This document shows, piece after piece, positions 7,852 through 14,707 of a DNA stretch of 16,291 nucleotides; within the stretch, counting starts at the first letter, position 1; every line of letters begins with the position of its first letter. The translations under genes were made by a program, and so were the position numbers. The notes under the pieces were generated by a model, which was given only the letters and a program-made list of their open reading frames with translations, searched no databases and was not told the origin of the DNA. Location of the stretch: NCBI GenBank assembly GCA_024642765.1, contig JAHEAM010000020.1:1-16291 (forward strand), written 5' to 3'. Source of the stretch: Planctomycetaceae bacterium. GTDB lineage: Bacteria; Planctomycetota; Planctomycetia; Pirellulales; Pirellulaceae.

Positions 7852-8270
7852 ATGCCCCCTATTGCTTCGGTAAAGGTGCTTTTTGTTCTGTTAACCTCCC
7901 TAAATCGTATTAGCGCAGAATCTCAAGGGCACAGTCTCGCAGGATGCAAAAAATTCAGGACTGAAAGCATCTTGGATCCGATTTTAGCTGTGTCGAATCC
8001 GCCTTCCACGACCTCAAAAAAATCAAGGCTGATGAAGAAGTCATTGTAAGATGGCTTGAATCGTTGGCTCATCTGTACACGACCGAGGATTTCGCCAGCC
8101 TTTTTTCCGGCGACAAACAGGAACAATTGGCCACGGAACCAAAATGCGTCGCTCGCGAAAACGATTTCATCGCAGAATGCATCCAGAATGACACAGGCAA
8201 TTTCGAGCTGTTTTGCACGAAGAGTTTGGACGGATTCCACCAACTAGCATGGATCGCCAAAAAGAACTAA
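7852..8270 (+). pseudogene. Small secreted protein gene split over two frames (frameshift at or before an A7 run)
   Basis: ATG at 7852, with GGGAG about 10 bases upstream, opens a frame starting MPPIASVKVLFVLLTSLN, a good signal peptide with likely cleavage after RISA. This frame ends at TAA 8047-8049 (65 residues). The -1 frame is open from 7965 to TAA 8268-8270 and encodes a protein-like sequence: IKADEEVIVRWLESLAHLY, TTEDFASLFSGDKQEQ, and a tail ending LDGFHQLAWIAKKN. The two frames overlap at 7965-8049. In that overlap lies A7 (8016-8022), read in the first frame as tcA-AAA-AAA, the layout of a -1 slippery site. Joining there gives a 139-residue protein. The -1 frame already looks protein-like before the A7 run (SCVESAFHDLKK), so an indel nearer 7965 is also possible. 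The family is not recognised. Options are a pseudogene, a homopolymer miscount or programmed frameshifting. Confidence 0.5.
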
Positions 8271-8437
8271 CCGAACAGATGTGGCGGATTGGAATGCATC
8301 GCTTCCTCTCTGCAAGCGATTATCCTGTTTTTTCTGTTTAACAACAAATTGAGACGCTGCGGGCCTTGCCCTGGCAAGAGAACGAATTCGAAACTCTTCT
8401 TAAAAACCGAATTCAAAATCGATCGCCGCTACGGTAG
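8249..8437 (+). pseudogene. Short ORF with in-frame TAA, overlapping the preceding gene
   Basis: ATG at 8249-8251 lies inside the last codons of the preceding frame (22-bp overlap), as in a translationally coupled pair. The frame reads MDRQKELTEQMWRIGMHRFL, then SASDYPVFSV, then TAA at 8339-8341. It continues in frame with equally protein-like sequence (QQIETLRALPWQENEFETLL, KNRIQNRSPLR) to TAG at 8435-8437. Composition across the stop suggests one 62-codon gene with a nonsense mutation, or a 30-residue peptide followed by chance sequence. The family is not recognised. The signal is weak because the ORF is short. Confidence 0.35.
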
Positions 8438-8539
8438 AAGACTGTTCCGAAGACTCAAAAATCCACCACTCAAATCGCGTCTGACCGAGCGTCAGTCCAA
8501 TCGATGTTTTCACACTTTGTTGATTTTCACGACCTGTTT

Positions 8540-9211
8540 TCAACTGGCTAATTTCCGAGCAACGATCGTCTGAAATAGGACCGGGCCGTACCTTAAGAAC
8601 CGAAAATAGCGAACGTGCTCGACTTGCAAACCCGCCAACGGAAACACCTCGCGATAATCGTAATTGCGATGGAGCGGTACCAAACCCAACATCCAAAAGC
8701 TGACCATCGCCAGTTTGAGATAAAAGATGTTGAAGGCTCGCTCAAAAATATTGCCCTGGGCCTGCGCGACATCCGCGATTAAAAACGCGCCCCCTGGCTT
8801 CAACAAACTAGCGGCATGCAACAACATCCGTTCCATGTCTTTTCGCAAGAAAATATTTAAAAAGTAAGGTGCACACACGGCATCGTAAAAACCGAGCCTT
8901 TGGTGATGGAAGGCGTTCTCGCATAATACTTCCGCGGAAAGCCCCGTGGCTGCCAGTTTCTTGCTCACTTGTTCCAGCATTTTTTGCGAAAGATCGATGC
9001 AGGTCACCTGAGCCCCTCGTTCCGCCGCCATCACGGCGTCTTCGCCGCTACCGACGCCGAGGATCAACACACGACCGCCAGGGTTCAATCGAGATACGGC
9101 ATATTTTTTGGACGCGCGGATTTTGCCGGCGGAAAAAACCGCTGCACTTATTTCGTAAAACCAAGCCGCACGGTCATAGTTATTGCCAACTCGTTGGTCC
9201 TGCTCACTCAT
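8540..9211 (-). CDS. Class I SAM-dependent methyltransferase
   Basis: A 223-residue methyltransferase of the UbiE-like/Methyltransf_11 or _25 type. SAM-binding motif I is VLILGVGSGEDA (48-59). The acidic end of strand beta-2 is VTCIDLSQKML (about 89-99), followed by a post-I helix, and a late motif LLKPGGAFLIADVAQ lies at about 136-150. A hydrophobic stretch rich in F, L and M (about 160-180) may be a membrane-contact or lipid-substrate region, as in quinone or lipid methylases. The substrate cannot be read from sequence. ATG at 9209-9211 gives MSEQDQRVGNNYDRAAWFYE, a standard N-terminus for this group. It stands alone, and no strong Shine-Dalgarno or terminator was found. Confidence 0.9.
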   Translation of the reverse strand: MSEQDQRVGNNYDRAAWFYEISAAVFSAGKIRASKKYAVSRLNPGGRVLILGVGSGEDAVMAAERGAQVTCIDLSQKMLEQVSKKLAATGLSAEVLCENAFHHQRLGFYDAVCAPYFLNIFLRKDMERMLLHAASLLKPGGAFLIADVAQAQGNIFERAFNIFYLKLAMVSFWMLGLVPLHRNYDYREVFPLAGLQVEHVRYFRFLRYGPVLFQTIVARKLAS

Positions 9212-9344
9212 CGACTTAGTTGCCCGCTCATCATTGAAAACTTCGACAGCTCATTCTACGAAATTTTGCTAATTGCGTATGCTCATCAATGACGCCCACA
9301 ATCAGGTTTCGCCGATTTGTCTCTTAAGAAGCCTGACAGCGCGC

Positions 9345-9391
9345 AAAAAAAACCTCGAAGGTAAGTTGATCAGACTCACCACCGAGGTTTT
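9345..9391 (-). terminator. Strong intrinsic terminator (minus strand)
   Basis: AAAACCTCG (9349-9357) and CGAGGTTTT (9383-9391) pair perfectly. Inside, GGTAAGT (9360-9366) pairs with ACTCACC (9374-9380) with one mismatch, leaving a 7-nt loop (TGATCAG). Read on the minus strand, the stem runs into eight consecutive T (9345-9352). It must end a minus-strand transcript coming from the right, and fits the tiny ORF at 9477-9530 directly upstream. Confidence 0.8.
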
Positions 9392-9476
9392 CGGCAGTTC
9401 AAATTTTTAGGGTTGGGTTAAAGGTGAATGAAAATGGGTTTGGTTCCGCGTCCTTGAGTTCCGCTTGGATCGCCTC

Positions 9477-9530
9477 TTAAGCTGACGAATCCCAACGAAC
9501 TCTCGTCTTACAGCCAGGTGGATCTTGCAT
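9477..9530 (-). CDS. Tiny ORF (17 codons) with ideal Shine-Dalgarno; possible larger broken gene
   Basis: On the minus strand AGGAGG (9538-9543) lies seven bases before ATG (9528-9530), the strongest ribosome-binding site I found in the window. The ORF reads MQDPPGCKTRVRWDSSA and stops at TAA (9477-9479). The same frame then stays open for 25 more codons (EAIQAELKDAEPNPFSFTF, NPTLKI) to TGA at 9399-9401, eight bases before the terminator stem. It may be a real small peptide, a leader within a small RNA, or a 43-codon gene broken by the TAA. The family is not recognised. Confidence 0.4.
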   Translation of the reverse strand: MQDPPGCKTRVRWDSSA

Positions 9531-9537
9531 GATAGCC

Positions 9538-9543
9538 CCTCCT
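9538..9543 (-). promoter_or_regulatory. Consensus Shine-Dalgarno AGGAGG
   Basis: AGGAGG followed by GG and five more bases precedes the ATG at 9528-9530. It is the main evidence that the tiny ORF is translated. Further upstream, TTGATT and TAGTGT separated by 16 bases (about 9585-9612) could be a promoter, with low certainty. Confidence 0.6.
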
Positions 9544-9733
9544 CTTTGATGACTCGGATATCGTTTTCGTTTCACACTAGTACACTATCACGCATCCGCC
9601 CGAAATCAAAAAAAATTTAGGCGAAATCGAAAAAAGACCTTTCGATGCTGGCCAATCATGATGTGTCGTATCGAAAAGGCAAAACGTAACGCTAAGTTGC
9701 AGACAGGAAAAGACAAGGCATGTGTGTGCAATC

Positions 9734-10756
9734 CTAGTTGACTGCATCAAACCGGCCAAAGACCATTCGCCCGGCATTTGTCTGCAGCATACTTGTGACA
9801 ATAATGTCTACGTGTTCGCCGATGTATTCGCGACCATCTTCGATAACGATCATTGTGCCATCGTCGAGGTAGCCGACGCCTTGTCCAGGCCCTTCCCCCG
9901 CCTTGACGACCTTCACACGTATTTGCTCGCCCGGCAAGAACACGGGTTTAAGTGAATTGGCAACTTCGTTGAGGTTGATCACCGGCACGTTTTGCAACTT
10001 GGCAACTTTGTTTAGATTGAAATCGCCAGTTACGACTTTTCCACCGAGATGCCGTGCGAGGGTCAGCAACTTGAGATCAACGGGTTGCCCCTTCATTTCC
10101 GGCAACTCACGATCAAAAATTTTCAGATCGACGTTTTCGTTCCCACGCAAGCGGTTGAGAATATCGAGACCGCGTCGACCACGCGAGCGACGCAACTTGT
10201 CGGAACTATCCGCGATGGCTTGCAACTCCATCAGCGCAAACCGTGGCAGAATCAATTGATTGTCGATGATCCCCGTTTCAACGATGTCGGCGATTCGTCC
10301 GTCGATCACCACGCTGGTATCCAAGATGTAGGGCATCGCCCCTTTCACGTCTTTGCTGAATTCGACGTAAGGAATAATGAATCGAAAATCATCTTTTGTC
10401 TGCCACAAAAAACTGACGCAGATATAGGAAAATGCCACGCCCAGAAAGAGCATCACTATCGATTTCGCCTTCATCATATCGACGGCATAATTCTCAAATA
10501 ACGGCGTCAAGGCAATATTGAACGTGTGGGCCAATAACAGGCCAATAAGCGTTCCAAAATAAACCGCCGAAATCAAATCGATACGCTTTTGTTTGACGGC
10601 GATATCCAGGCCGATAATGGCAAGTGGCCCGAGTGTGAAAAGCAAAATCACACCGAGCACCGGATTATTTTCAGAACTCGCCGAAATCAAGGATACGGAA
10701 ACCCCGATGGACACCGCAATAAACAGCGCCCGAAAGACCCAAAGTACTAAATTCAT
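9734..10756 (-). CDS. Membrane-anchored PIN-TRAM domain protein (YacL-like)
   Basis: A 340-residue protein with YacL architecture. Four N-terminal hydrophobic segments (about 5-25, 32-52, 60-82, 98-117) anchor it. A PIN nuclease domain follows (about 141-268), with acidic residues D146 in ILDTSVVIDGR, D152 in the same motif, E177 in ALMELQAIAD and D245 in VVTGDFNLNK. A TRAM domain (about 275-335) includes GQGVGYLDDGTMIVIEDGRE. PIN domains are metal-dependent ribonucleases and TRAM binds nucleic acid, so a membrane-tethered RNase or RNA-binding role is likely; the target is unknown. All four expected PIN acidic positions appear present. ATG at 10754-10756 starts immediately before the first membrane segment. 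It appears monocistronic, with no strong Shine-Dalgarno. Confidence 0.92.
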   Translation of the reverse strand: MNLVLWVFRALFIAVSIGVSVSLISASSENNPVLGVILLFTLGPLAIIGLDIAVKQKRIDLISAVYFGTLIGLLLAHTFNIALTPLFENYAVDMMKAKSIVMLFLGVAFSYICVSFLWQTKDDFRFIIPYVEFSKDVKGAMPYILDTSVVIDGRIADIVETGIIDNQLILPRFALMELQAIADSSDKLRRSRGRRGLDILNRLRGNENVDLKIFDRELPEMKGQPVDLKLLTLARHLGGKVVTGDFNLNKVAKLQNVPVINLNEVANSLKPVFLPGEQIRVKVVKAGEGPGQGVGYLDDGTMIVIEDGREYIGEHVDIIVTSMLQTNAGRMVFGRFDAVN

Positions 10757-11149
10757 AATTGCTTAAACCCGATTTGTTTTACAAAAACTTGTGATTGTGG
10801 GAAACAAAAAATTAGAAACACAACTGGCAGGGAATTACCGATTCGATGATTCTTGTTTCGAATCGACTACCTGTTGATAGTTCCTGTTTTCCACATATAT
10901 CAATTTGGCGGCGCGGACCTGAATCCAAGTCCGTAAATAAACGCTGAGAATAAAATGCAATGAAAGTCAATTGCGGGCGGGGTGGGTCGGAATCCCGACA
11001 TTACACCGTATAAAGTTGCCTGCTTCTATTGTAAAGCAAGAAACGAAATCGAGAACAGTGCCAATCCTGCAATAACGCCAAAAAAACGCCAAGCTCGCCA
11101 ATTGTCAGCAAATCACTCCAACAATTTCCGATACCGGTAAACTGCGCAA
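10757..11149. other. 393-bp gap without a recognisable gene
   Basis: No ORF with coding character was seen. It should contain the promoter of the PIN-TRAM gene and the 3' end region of the dGTPase transcript. Two inverted repeats are visible: CGATTCG/CGAATCG (10839-10845 and 10859-10865, 13-bp spacer) and GTCGG/CCGAC (10986-10990 and 10995-10999, 4-nt loop) beside a G-rich run. Neither has a T-tract typical of a terminator. A small RNA cannot be excluded. Confidence 0.5.
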
Positions 11150-12295
11150 TCAATCAATGAAGACTTTGGCGTACGTTTGTTCACAAAAGTGATCAGTCAT
11201 TCCAGCCAAGTATTCGACGGCCATTCTCGAAACGCCAATTTCTCGCAGACGCGGCTGGTAATGAGCAGGGATTAACTCAGGTCGTTGGCGGTACCTTTCG
11301 TACATTGCCTTGAGTCGCGATTGAGCGGCCTCTCGTACGCGAACGATGCGCGGATGGCGATAGACTCGTTCATACAGGAATCGTTCAAGTTCCTTTTTCT
11401 TTTCAATCAATTCCGGGCTAGGCCCAATCACAAAATCGCTGTCCCGCGCCTGCGTCGACGACGAAAACATACGTTCTTCGAGTTGCGAGCGGTTCCAATT
11501 CACGAGGTCTGTGACTTGTTGATTGACGAGATAGTGGACGGTCGCCTTCCTCAATAAGCCTTTGTCCAGATTCACATGCTTGCGCCGAATCGCCTCCAGA
11601 GAAGATCGAATCAACTCCAAATGCGACATGTCGTCCAGCGTCACAAGATTGAGTTTGATGGCATCGTCCGTATCATGGGCATCGTAGGCTGCGCTGTCCG
11701 CCGCATCAACCAATTGCACTTCGAGCAGGCGATGCAATCCAGATTTGTTTTTGTCGATCCGGGAGGTTTGCCCAGCCAGGACTTCTTGCGTTAGATTCAA
11801 CCCGGTGAAACCGTTATAGCGCAACTCCAATTCTTGAACGATGACAAGGGCGTAGCGGTTATGTGAGAAGCCACCGAATTCAGCCGCACATTCATTCAAT
11901 GCATCTTCGCCAGCATGACCATAAGGCGGATGACCAATGTCGTGCATCAAGGCCAGGGCCTCAATCAAGTCTTCGTTCAGCCCCAGCACACGGCCGATCG
12001 TACGCGCGATCGTTGCGACCTCTTGTGTGTGGGTCAAACGCGTGCGGTGATAGTCTCCCATTTCACCCGTAAACACTTGCATCTTCCCACTGAGTCGGCG
12101 GTAGGCCGAACTGTGCAAAATGCGATCACGATCCCGTTGAAACGGTCCGCGATAGGCGTGCTCGGTTTCGGGATGTTGACGTCCTAACGAATCACTACTA
12201 TGCATCGCATAGGGCGCCAACAACAATTGCTCGCGCTGATCGACAAATGTTGAGGCGACAGGGTGCGTGGTTAAACCCTTCGAAGCGTTGCTCAT
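11150..12295 (-). CDS. dgt: Deoxyguanosinetriphosphate triphosphohydrolase (dGTPase-like HD enzyme)
   Basis: A 381-residue HD-superfamily dNTP triphosphohydrolase, cleaving dNTP to nucleoside and triphosphate. The N-terminal signature is RDRDRILHSSAYRRLSGKMQ (54-73). The HD metal site is H89 (RTRLTHTQEV), H118-D119 (LMHDIGHPPYGHAGE), and an aspartate in VDAADSAAYDAHD (about 197-208). Length matches the shorter dGTPase-like subfamily rather than the roughly 500-residue E. coli Dgt, so strict dGTP specificity is not assured. The ATG (12293-12295) overlaps the aldolase stop as ATGA, so translation is probably coupled to fba. Its likely job is limiting dNTP pools. The symbol is by family. Confidence 0.92.
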   Translation of the reverse strand: MSNASKGLTTHPVASTFVDQREQLLLAPYAMHSSDSLGRQHPETEHAYRGPFQRDRDRILHSSAYRRLSGKMQVFTGEMGDYHRTRLTHTQEVATIARTIGRVLGLNEDLIEALALMHDIGHPPYGHAGEDALNECAAEFGGFSHNRYALVIVQELELRYNGFTGLNLTQEVLAGQTSRIDKNKSGLHRLLEVQLVDAADSAAYDAHDTDDAIKLNLVTLDDMSHLELIRSSLEAIRRKHVNLDKGLLRKATVHYLVNQQVTDLVNWNRSQLEERMFSSSTQARDSDFVIGPSPELIEKKKELERFLYERVYRHPRIVRVREAAQSRLKAMYERYRQRPELIPAHYQPRLREIGVSRMAVEYLAGMTDHFCEQTYAKVFID

Positions 12296-13305
12296 TTCAA
12301 TCGTTTGCGCAAATCGGCTGCATGTCCCGCCTGACCAAACGCCGTCATGCGATCAACACAAACCTTTTTCATCGCATCACGTGCCGGTTTGAGATAGTCC
12401 CGCGGGTCGAATTTCTCGGGCGTTTCCGCAAAAACCTTGCGAATCGCTCCGGTAATTGCCAATCGATTGTCGGTATCGACATTGATTTTTCGAACACCAA
12501 ATTTGATTCCCCGTTGAATTTCTTCTACAGGTACACCCCAGGTTTGCTTGAGTTGACCACCGTATTTATTGATGATGTCTTGCAGGTCTTGTGGCACGCT
12601 ACTGCTACCGTGCATCACGAGGTGACAGTTTGGTAGTCGTTTGTGAATTTCTTCGATCGTTTTCATCGAAAGAACTTCGCCGTCGGGTTTCCGAGTGAAT
12701 TTGTAGGCGCCGTGACTAGTGCCAATCGCGACAGCCAAAGCGTCGACGTTAGTCTCCGCGACGAATTGTTCGGCCTCGTCGGGGTTGGTTAACAATTGAT
12801 CATGCGAGAGAGTTCCGGTGGCACCGTGACCGTCTTCTTGTTCACCTTCACCGGATTCTAGTGAGCCGAGACAACCCAACTCACCTTCAACCGAGACGCC
12901 TTTGGCATGTGCTAGTTCGACAACTCTTTTTGTAACGCCGACGTTGTAATCAAAGTCTGCAGGAGATTTACCGTCCTCTTTCAAAGAGCCATCCATCATC
13001 ACTGAAGTAAAGCCGTTGTCGATTGCGCTCATGCAGGTTTCAACGCTGTTACCATGGTCCTGATGCATCACCACTGGGATATGCGGATATAATTCGGCAG
13101 CAGCCAACATTAAGTGACGAAGGTAGTTATCTTGCGAATATTTACGTGCGCCGCGGGAGGCCTGCACAATAACGGGTGAGTCGGTTTCGGCTGCCGCTTC
13201 CATAATGGCTTGGATTTGTTCCATATTATTAACATTGAAGGCTGCGACGCCATAAGCATTTTCGGCGGCATGATCCAAGACAATTCGCATTGGCACTAAC
13301 GGCAT
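12292..13305 (-). CDS. fba: Fructose-bisphosphate aldolase, class II
   Basis: A 337-residue zinc-dependent aldolase that interconverts fructose 1,6-bisphosphate with glyceraldehyde 3-phosphate and dihydroxyacetone phosphate. Motifs are AYGVAAFNVNNMEQ (17-30), VVMHQDHG with catalytic D83 and zinc ligand H84, SVMMDGS (101-107), VEGELG (139-144), GTSHGAYKF with ligand H198, and VMHGSSS with ligand H232. GTSHGAYKF and the length point to the longer (Calvin-type, TIGR01521-like) subfamily. The chosen ATG (13303-13305) begins MPLVPMRIVL and has GGAG seven bases upstream. The 19 codons before it (to 13362) lack family similarity. It is the first gene of a two-gene unit with dgt, overlapping by 4 nt. 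Confidence 0.96.
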   Translation of the reverse strand: MPLVPMRIVLDHAAENAYGVAAFNVNNMEQIQAIMEAAAETDSPVIVQASRGARKYSQDNYLRHLMLAAAELYPHIPVVMHQDHGNSVETCMSAIDNGFTSVMMDGSLKEDGKSPADFDYNVGVTKRVVELAHAKGVSVEGELGCLGSLESGEGEQEDGHGATGTLSHDQLLTNPDEAEQFVAETNVDALAVAIGTSHGAYKFTRKPDGEVLSMKTIEEIHKRLPNCHLVMHGSSSVPQDLQDIINKYGGQLKQTWGVPVEEIQRGIKFGVRKINVDTDNRLAITGAIRKVFAETPEKFDPRDYLKPARDAMKKVCVDRMTAFGQAGHAADLRKRLK

Positions 13306-13312
13306 TTTGGTT

Positions 13313-13316
13313 CTCC
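13313..13316 (-). promoter_or_regulatory. Ribosome binding site deciding the fba start
   Basis: Minus-strand GGAG lies seven bases before the ATG at 13303-13305. It supports this start over the upstream in-frame ATG at 13362. Confidence 0.7.
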
Positions 13317-13423
13317 AAGAATCAGGGTCATTTGCGCTAAAACCACATGTTGGCCAGCACACCGCCTTCTATTATCTCGAAACCGTGCGATTGCTCAATG
13401 CCGTTACGCCTTGAATCAATTTC

Positions 13424-14320
13424 TCAGTGCAGACTTGACAAGCCAAACAAATCGTCATGTTGCGTATGAACTAGCCTCATCAATACCAATCGGCTACCGG
13501 ACCTTTCCAGCGAATTTCCAGAACCCAACAGTAAATCACCGAGTTCCCCGATTTGCGAATCGGCGTAAATGACTACTGTTTCACCAGGAGATAATTCGAT
13601 GTGTGAAGGAAGATTTGAATATACGAATTCATTTTGTTTTAATTGAAACGCGAGGCCTTCATCGACAACACCGATTTGTTGCCGAGTATCCCCAAAGGAG
13701 ACCTTGGGGACAATCGTCAGGCCGATCGAGGTGCCGCGACTCAAAGTTGCAATAACTTTGAACCAACCGCGGGCGTTGTTTACAGTTCTTTCGTCTTGCT
13801 CAGCATCGTCCCCGACCACCTTCCAACGCGCGACGTCAAGAAAATTCGAAACAAAGATATCCCGCGGTTCACCTGTACGAAATTGCAACTTTTGGTGTGA
13901 AACTACAGTGGGCTTGGCATTGATCGATTGCAGTTCGTCCCAACTGATGCGATTGTCGCCGGATTCCTCAAGCGTTTTGGGCTTGGTTAACGCATCACGC
14001 AGGTCACTTGGCCAAGTTGAATGAAACGAACCAATCACGAACCCATTTTTGCTCCAGGCCTGACGCTCGCTCACCTTGACCTCTTGCTGATCCAAGTAAG
14101 GACGCATGGCAGCCGACAATGCCTGCATTTGTTCTTCCGGAAATTCCGCGACGACAACCTCCAACACAACAGAATCTGCAGGCATTCGAAACTGCTGTAA
14201 CGGCTTGGCTTTTGAAGGGGCCGACTTCGGTTCCAGCCAACTGCGACATCCCGCCACAACCAAAACCAACGCTAAAAGTAGGAGCAAGGTTCGAAATTTG
14301 CAATTGCGCGTTTGAAACAT
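13424..14320 (-). CDS. Putative lipoprotein of unknown function
   Basis: A 298-residue protein with a lipoprotein signal: basic start MFQTRNCKFR, hydrophobic core TLLLLLALVLV, lipobox VAGC with lipidated Cys25. The ATG at 14318-14320 is chosen because it starts directly before this signal; the open frame continues to 14413 but adds an unsuitable leader. The mature part has a beta-rich domain, SVVLEVVVAEFPEEQM (about 50-65), and a C-terminal half with RGWFKVIATLSRGTSIGLTI (about 185-204) and IELSPGETVVIYAD (about 241-254). I do not recognise a family. The LSPGETVVI stretch resembles secretin-type beta segments, but that is speculation. It lies 118 bp upstream of fba on the same strand, probably as its own unit. 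Two inverted repeats lie upstream. Confidence 0.8.
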   Translation of the reverse strand: MFQTRNCKFRTLLLLLALVLVVAGCRSWLEPKSAPSKAKPLQQFRMPADSVVLEVVVAEFPEEQMQALSAAMRPYLDQQEVKVSERQAWSKNGFVIGSFHSTWPSDLRDALTKPKTLEESGDNRISWDELQSINAKPTVVSHQKLQFRTGEPRDIFVSNFLDVARWKVVGDDAEQDERTVNNARGWFKVIATLSRGTSIGLTIVPKVSFGDTRQQIGVVDEGLAFQLKQNEFVYSNLPSHIELSPGETVVIYADSQIGELGDLLLGSGNSLERSGSRLVLMRLVHTQHDDLFGLSSLH

Positions 14321-14353
14321 GATTGCAATGAATAATACGAAACCCTCTAGCAA

Positions 14354-14409
14354 AGCGCACGTCGCGCTCCGTTGCCTATTGGTTAAATACCCAAATTGGG
14401 TAGGCAACG
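14354..14409. promoter_or_regulatory. Two adjacent inverted repeats upstream of the lipoprotein gene
   Basis: AGCGC (14354-14358) and GCGCT (14364-14368) flank a 5-nt loop. Next to it, CGTTGCCTA (14370-14378) and TAGGCAACG (14401-14409) form a perfect 9-bp inverted repeat with a 22-bp A/T-rich spacer. They lie 34-89 bp upstream of the lipoprotein ATG, where an operator or an mRNA leader structure would be. The role is inferred from position only. Confidence 0.45.
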
Positions 14410-14646
14410 TCAATGGCTTTTAGTAAAGTGCCAATTCGACAAGGCCGAAAGTAGGAGCGTTTCGCACAACATTGGCATTACAATCCCACACAAGCAAGGG
14501 GCATTTACTTTGAAACTTGAATTCAAACTCTTGCGATTGCAACCTGCCAACAAGGGACGCCAGTTGTTTCGGATTTATGCTAGCAAAGAGTCTTTTTCTC
14601 AAACCAAACAGTCAAAGCAGATTTCTTCAGACTCATAAACAGACTT

Positions 14647-14677
14647 ACGGTGTGTGCAACCAATGCGCACACACCGT
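14647..14677 (-). terminator. 11-bp perfect hairpin after the surface-protein gene
   Basis: ACGGTGTGTGC (14647-14657) and GCACACACCGT (14667-14677) pair perfectly around a 9-nt loop. It lies 31 bp past the surface-protein stop on the minus strand. There is no long T-tract after it, so it may terminate weakly or protect the 3' end. Confidence 0.55.
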
Positions 14678-14707
14678 TTGAAAAATTTCAAATCCAATTC
14701 GGCTCGA

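Larger units (their letters stand above)
9212..9733. other. 522-bp gap holding a small minus-strand transcription unit
   Basis: Between the methyltransferase start and the PIN-TRAM stop there is no ordinary gene. The middle holds the terminator, tiny ORF and Shine-Dalgarno listed separately. About 9599-9650 is A/T-rich, with two similar runs (CGAAATCAAAAAAAA and CGAAATCGAAAAAAG). Nothing was recognised at 9212-9340 apart from presumed methyltransferase promoter sequence. Confidence 0.6.
14321..14707. other. 387-bp gap between the large surface-protein gene and the lipoprotein gene
   Basis: No coding sequence is supported. It holds the paired inverted repeats near the lipoprotein start and a terminator-like hairpin near the end of the surface-protein gene, listed separately. 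The sequence between them (about 14410-14640) shows nothing recognised. Confidence 0.6.

Noticed and set aside
7923..8243. 106-codon minus-strand ORF opposite the split secreted gene
   Set aside because: The plus strand has a Shine-Dalgarno, a signal peptide and a hydrophilic helix-rich product; the minus ORF has none of these. Kept only as a weak alternative.
10049..10501. 150-codon plus-strand ORF inside the PIN-TRAM gene
   Set aside because: It is antisense to a recognised family and has no coding features of its own.
10986..10999. GTCGG/CCGAC hairpin as a terminator or riboswitch
   Set aside because: The stem is only 5 bp, without a T-tract or recognisable aptamer features; noted only in the gap description.
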